From assembly GCA_946541435.1 (NCBI GenBank), contig CAMNJK010000119.1, forward strand, positions 1-5,494: DNA of 5,494 nucleotides, written 5' to 3'. This stretch comes from an uncultured Bacillota bacterium. GTDB lineage: Bacteria; Bacillota; Clostridia; Peptostreptococcales; Anaerovoracaceae. Under the pieces are notes generated by a model, which did not search any database, had not been told where the DNA came from, and saw nothing but the letters and a program-made list of their open reading frames with translations. This document shows positions 5,179-5,494 of this stretch, piece by piece. A program made the translations under genes and the position numbers. Positions within the stretch are counted from its first letter, which is position 1, and every line of letters begins with the position of its first letter.

Positions 5179-5316
5179 ATGTCATTGTACAGAGATCTGA
5201 AGTCTTCCAGGATGATCATGATTCCCCATTTCTCTTGACTTTTATCAGCGGACTTTGATCTTGGTTTTCTTCGCCTACTTCTGATTTGTTTTGTTGCCGC
5301 TCATTGTTTTTCTCAG

Positions 5317-5494
5317 ACGCTGGTGTTTTGCGTCAAATTCAATGAAAAGACCGGCGTTAGTTTTCTCTTACCTCTTCCGATGTCCTTCAAACGCCGGTGT
5401 TTTTGATCAGATTCGCTGAAAAGACCAGCGTTTGCCGCTTTTGGCATTCCGGCATTTTCTCAGACGCTGGTGTTTTTGATCAAATTCACTAAAA
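5317..5494. repeat. Three imperfect palindromic repeats (about 42 bp) at 73-74 bp spacing
   Basis: The copies start at 5317, 5391 and 5464; the third runs into the window edge. Each begins with acgctggtg or acgccggtg and a T-run, has a middle like tgatcaaattcactga, and ends with aaaagaccagcgtt or aaaagaccggcgtt. The two ends are inverted copies: in the second unit caaacgccggt (5388-5398) pairs with accagcgtttg (5424-5434), 10 of 11 as strict complements and the last as G-U. Intervening stretches of about 30 bp are mostly unlike each other, though tctcagacgctgg begins both the first and third copies. The pattern suggests a family of intergenic hairpin-forming elements. The non-coding stretch 5166-5316 between them and the first gene holds the ribosome binding site at 5172-5178 but no convincing promoter. 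Confidence 0.85.

Noticed and set aside
5310..5337. Promoter with TTGACG (minus strand, 5337-5332) as -35
   Set aside because: No acceptable -10 lies 16-18 bases downstream (AGAAAA and neighbours only), and the hexamer is part of the palindromic repeat.
5317..5494. CRISPR array (repeat about 42 bp, interval about 31 bp)
   Set aside because: The spacing is CRISPR-like, but the three repeats differ from each other at many internal positions, the intervals share flanking sequence, and no cas gene is present. A diverged palindrome family explains it better.
5286..5494. Short minus-strand coding frames across the palindromic repeats, including several ending in Asn-Thr-Ser/Gly-Val-stop
   Set aside because: The frames have no start with a ribosome binding site, and the similar peptide ends simply reflect the DNA repeat being read in the same phase. 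I treat them as translations of a non-coding repeat.

Overview
The window is a stretch of bacterial chromosome with every supported gene on the minus strand. Reading in the direction of transcription (from about 5165 down to 1) there are nine consecutive genes with very little space between them, preceded by a repeat-rich non-coding stretch of about 330 bases. Purine-rich Shine-Dalgarno sequences (GGAGG, AAGGGA, AAAGGA) sit before most starts, GC content looks moderate to high (about the mid-50s by eye), and the families present (TIGR04076, DUF2284, bacterial FatA/FatB-type thioesterase) suggest a Firmicute, most likely a gut-type Clostridia/Lachnospiraceae member. The taxonomy is inference and is not proven by the window.

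Layout in transcription order: (i) 5494-5166, non-coding, with three copies of a roughly 42-bp imperfect palindrome spaced 73-74 bp; (ii) 5165-4458, a protein with a CxxC zinc-ribbon-like module and a very acidic Asp/Gly/Phe tail; (iii) 4465-3896 and 3892-3332, two single-pass membrane proteins of unknown function with similar architecture; (iv) 3335-2658, an alpha/beta-hydrolase esterase; (v) 2620-2060, a maltose/galactoside-type hexapeptide O-acetyltransferase; (vi) 2034-1489, a RimJ/RimL-type GNAT acetyltransferase; (vii) 1483-749, an acyl-ACP thioesterase; (viii) 639-229, a TIGR04076 cysteine-containing protein; (ix) 169-1, the N-terminal part of a DUF2284 predicted metal-binding protein that runs off the window edge.

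The first four genes are tightly coupled: each ribosome binding site is encoded in the last codons of the gene before, and two of the three junctions overlap. This makes the zinc-ribbon protein, the two membrane proteins and the esterase the best candidate for a functional unit. The downstream part is a run of acyl-transfer or acyl-hydrolysis enzymes followed by two small cysteine-rich orphan families. No pathway can be assigned with confidence.

The most unusual structural signal is at the gene junctions. Several spacers are made of short tandem duplications that include stop codons, ribosome binding sites or start codons: four 19-bp copies at 158-233, three degenerate copies of about 20 bp at 683-740, two 16-bp copies at 2627-2658, and a weak pair at 2036-2074. 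No RNA gene, insertion sequence, convincing CRISPR array, promoter or terminator was found.
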